Shown: positions 47,485-48,908 of the stretch, piece after piece
Numbering within the stretch: position 1 is the stretch's first letter
Layout: each line of letters starts with the position of its first letter
Source: a virus
DNA length: 48,908 nt
Direction: 5' to 3' (one strand)
Virus record (IMG/VR): IMGVR_UViG_3300033144_001121
Coordinates: 1 to 48,908 of that record
Made by a program: the position numbers and the translations under genes
Notes under the pieces: model-generated
Databases searched by the model: none
Told to the model about the DNA's origin: nothing
Seen by the model: only the letters and a program-made list of their open reading frames with translations

Positions 47485-48453
47485 ATGGCAACTGCCTTAT
47501 ATACCCCTGACACAGTTGCGTCTAGTACCACAATAACCACTGCTGCCAACTTTATAAAAGAGTTATGGTCAGATGAGGTTATTGCTGTGTACAAGGCCAA
47601 CACCGTCATGGTCCCCCTCGTACAGTCTATGCCGTTCTCGGGAGAGAAGGGCGACACTGTAAACATCCCCAAACCAGCCCGCGGCTCAGTAACGGCCAAA
47701 GCTGCTGGTACGGGCGTCACGCTAATCGTTGAAACGAGCGGCGTATTTCAACTGTTGATTAACCAGCACTTTGAATATTCTCGTTTGATTGAAGACATCG
47801 CAAAGATTCAAGCTCTTGATTCAATGCGCGCCTTCTACACAGACGACGCTGGTTACGCTCACGCACTGTCCTTGGACGCTGCAATTCACGCCAACGCCTC
47901 GACATGGGCTGGCGCTGATGGCACACCCACCACAGCAGGTTCCTTCTACTCGAAGGCTGTAATTGGTGGCGACGGCTCAACCACATGGGTTGGAACTGGT
48001 TCCGGTAACGGCACCGCTCTAACTGATGCTGGTATCCGTCGGGCAATCCAGTACCTTGACGACAACAATGTTCCGGCGCGCCAGCGCTGCCTCGTTGTAC
48101 CGCCTGTCGAGAAACGCCGGTTGCTTGGCCTGCCGCGCTTCACAGAACAAGCGTTTGTCGGAGAGAGTGGCTCTAGCAACTCGATCCGCAACGGCCTGAT
48201 TGGTGACATCTACGGTGTACCCGTATATGTCTCTACGAATGTGCCGACAGTAGACTCTTCTGACTGCACGAGCTACCGCCCGTGCTTGCTCTTCCAGAAA
48301 GAAGTCGTTGTCCTTGCCGAGCAGCTTGCTCCTCGGTCACAGTCGCAGTACAAGCAGGAATTCTTGTCTGATTTGTTCACGGTTGATACGATCTACGGCA
48401 TCGGGGCTCCACGTCCTGAAGCTGGTATCGCTATGTTCGTTCCAGCCGCCTAA
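47485..48453 (+). CDS. Major capsid protein (HK97 fold)
   Basis: 322 residues. Begins MATALYTPDTVASS, with WSDEVIAVYKANTVMVPLV as N-arm/E-loop area and MPFSGEKGDTVNIPKPARGS; ends GAPRPEAGIAMFVPAA. Domain order, length and Gly/Thr-rich core fit podovirus HK97-fold capsids. RBS AGAGG. Follows scaffold. Confidence 0.82.
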   Translation: MATALYTPDTVASSTTITTAANFIKELWSDEVIAVYKANTVMVPLVQSMPFSGEKGDTVNIPKPARGSVTAKAAGTGVTLIVETSGVFQLLINQHFEYSRLIEDIAKIQALDSMRAFYTDDAGYAHALSLDAAIHANASTWAGADGTPTTAGSFYSKAVIGGDGSTTWVGTGSGNGTALTDAGIRRAIQYLDDNNVPARQRCLVVPPVEKRRLLGLPRFTEQAFVGESGSSNSIRNGLIGDIYGVPVYVSTNVPTVDSSDCTSYRPCLLFQKEVVVLAEQLAPRSQSQYKQEFLSDLFTVDTIYGIGAPRPEAGIAMFVPAA

Positions 48454-48460
48454 TTGGATA

Positions 48461-48479
48461 GGGGGTCCTAGTGGCCCCC
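48461..48479 (+). terminator. Weak hairpin after capsid gene
   Basis: GGGGG (48461-48465) and CCCCC (48475-48479), with inner CC/GG pairing; C-run rather than T-run follows. May be a partial terminator after the capsid gene. Confidence 0.4.
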
Positions 48480-48506
48480 ATCCCCCCACTTAGGAGGAAC
48501 TAAGAT

Positions 48507-48878
48507 ATGGCAACTGAAGCATTTACCACAGCAACCGAAGACGCAGGAGAAGCCCACGCACGACAGTTTAGGGCTATCTTCTCCGTTGTAATTCCTTTCA
48601 AGATGAGCTTGGAGGAAGATTCTGTGGCAGATCAAGCTGGCTCGAACGCGGTTATTACCGTGCCGGATGCAGCGCTGGGCGATTTCGTCTTGATTGGTTG
48701 GGGCGCTGACCTCTCCAACATGACGTACTCCGCATCAGTAATTTCTGCCGGTGTTGTCGAGATTCAAGTCCATAATCTGACCGGCGCAGCAGCCGAAGGA
48801 TTAGCAACAGCATCTACGTGTTATGGCCTCGTCCTGAGACCTAACCCTGATCTGTTTGGCGAACTCGCTACATCATAA
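48507..48878 (+). CDS. Putative head decoration protein
   Basis: 123 residues, RBS TAGGAGGAACTAAG. Beta-rich; FVLIGWGADLSNMTYSASVI and EIQVHNLTGAAAEGLAT recall small capsid-decoration proteins that follow capsid genes. Function inferred from position. Confidence 0.5.
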   Translation: MATEAFTTATEDAGEAHARQFRAIFSVVIPFKMSLEEDSVADQAGSNAVITVPDAALGDFVLIGWGADLSNMTYSASVISAGVVEIQVHNLTGAAAEGLATASTCYGLVLRPNPDLFGELATS

Positions 48879-48884
48879 GCTTTC

Positions 48885-48908
48885 GGGGGTGTGCTTAACA
48901 CCCCCCTT
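48885..48908 (+). terminator. Terminator-like hairpin at window end
   Basis: GGGGGTGT (48885-48892), five-base loop, ACACCCCC (48898-48905), then CTT where the window ends. A strong stem just after the last head gene; the T-run is cut by the window edge. Confidence 0.65.

Noticed and set aside
1-48908. Circular closure of the window (48908 joined to 1)
   Set aside because: Gene order would fit, but no terminal overlap is visible and the fibre gene at position 1 lacks a start and RBS, so sequence is probably missing between the ends.

Overview
The window is most of the genome of a lytic, podovirus-type tailed phage. It carries a T7/P22-like short-tail module (tubular protein, stabilisation/hub protein, three large internal virion proteins), portal, large terminase, scaffold and HK97-type capsid protein. 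It also has its own DNA polymerase, primase, helicase and ssDNA-binding protein. No integrase, lysogeny repressor, phage RNA polymerase or CRISPR array was seen. The gene set (small ECF-like sigma factor, split primase/helicase, family A polymerase, ATP-grasp/amidoligase cassette) resembles phiEco32-like and LUZ24-like phages. The host cannot be fixed from the sequence; a proteobacterium is likely (M15 endolysin, lipoproteins, a Fur-box-like site).

Layout. A control region of about 1.27 kb without genes (34521-35791) separates two divergent transcription units. Rightward (+), 35792 to the window end and then, by gene content, position 1 to 13227: candidate small terminase, a cassette of possible modifying enzymes (glycosyltransferase-like, methyltransferase, sulfotransferase flanked by two paralogous ParB-like proteins), virion surface proteins, terminase, portal, scaffold, capsid, then tail fibre (5' end missing at position 1), tail tube, hub, ejection proteins and lysis genes. 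Leftward (-), 34520 to 13235: one early protein, a run of very small genes, the ATP-grasp / class II glutaminase / two amidoligases / gamma-glutamylcyclotransferase cassette, primase, helicase, sigma factor, SSB, polymerase and nucleases. The units converge at 13.23 kb, with a hairpin terminator. Genes are tightly packed, mostly with ATGA, GTGA or TAATG overlaps. Six small genes under 60 codons were found by reading the gaps (14588-14743, 17319-17489, 32069-32230, 32759-32929, 33474-33608, and the shortened 31078-31248).

Regulation. A 12-base word, CACGTGTTATAT, occurs four times, each oriented towards a functional block: the structural operon, the lysis genes, the sigma/SSB/polymerase genes and the primase/helicase genes. 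It is probably the promoter of the phage sigma factor (inference). A second element, the palindrome GTCACACGTGTGAC, occurs four times exactly plus once with one extra base, mostly around the start of the leftward early unit. It shares the CACGTGT core.

Most unusual points: a near-perfect inverted repeat with 66-base arms at the end of the ATP-grasp gene; the sulfotransferase/ParB-like/methyltransferase/glycosyltransferase-like cassette; the amidoligase cassette; a capsid-region protein with eleven 22-24 residue repeats; a GNAT-like domain inside the 1067-residue ejection protein; and a structure-rich control region with phased iterons, tandem TTGACA repeats, G-runs and two cloverleaf-like folds.
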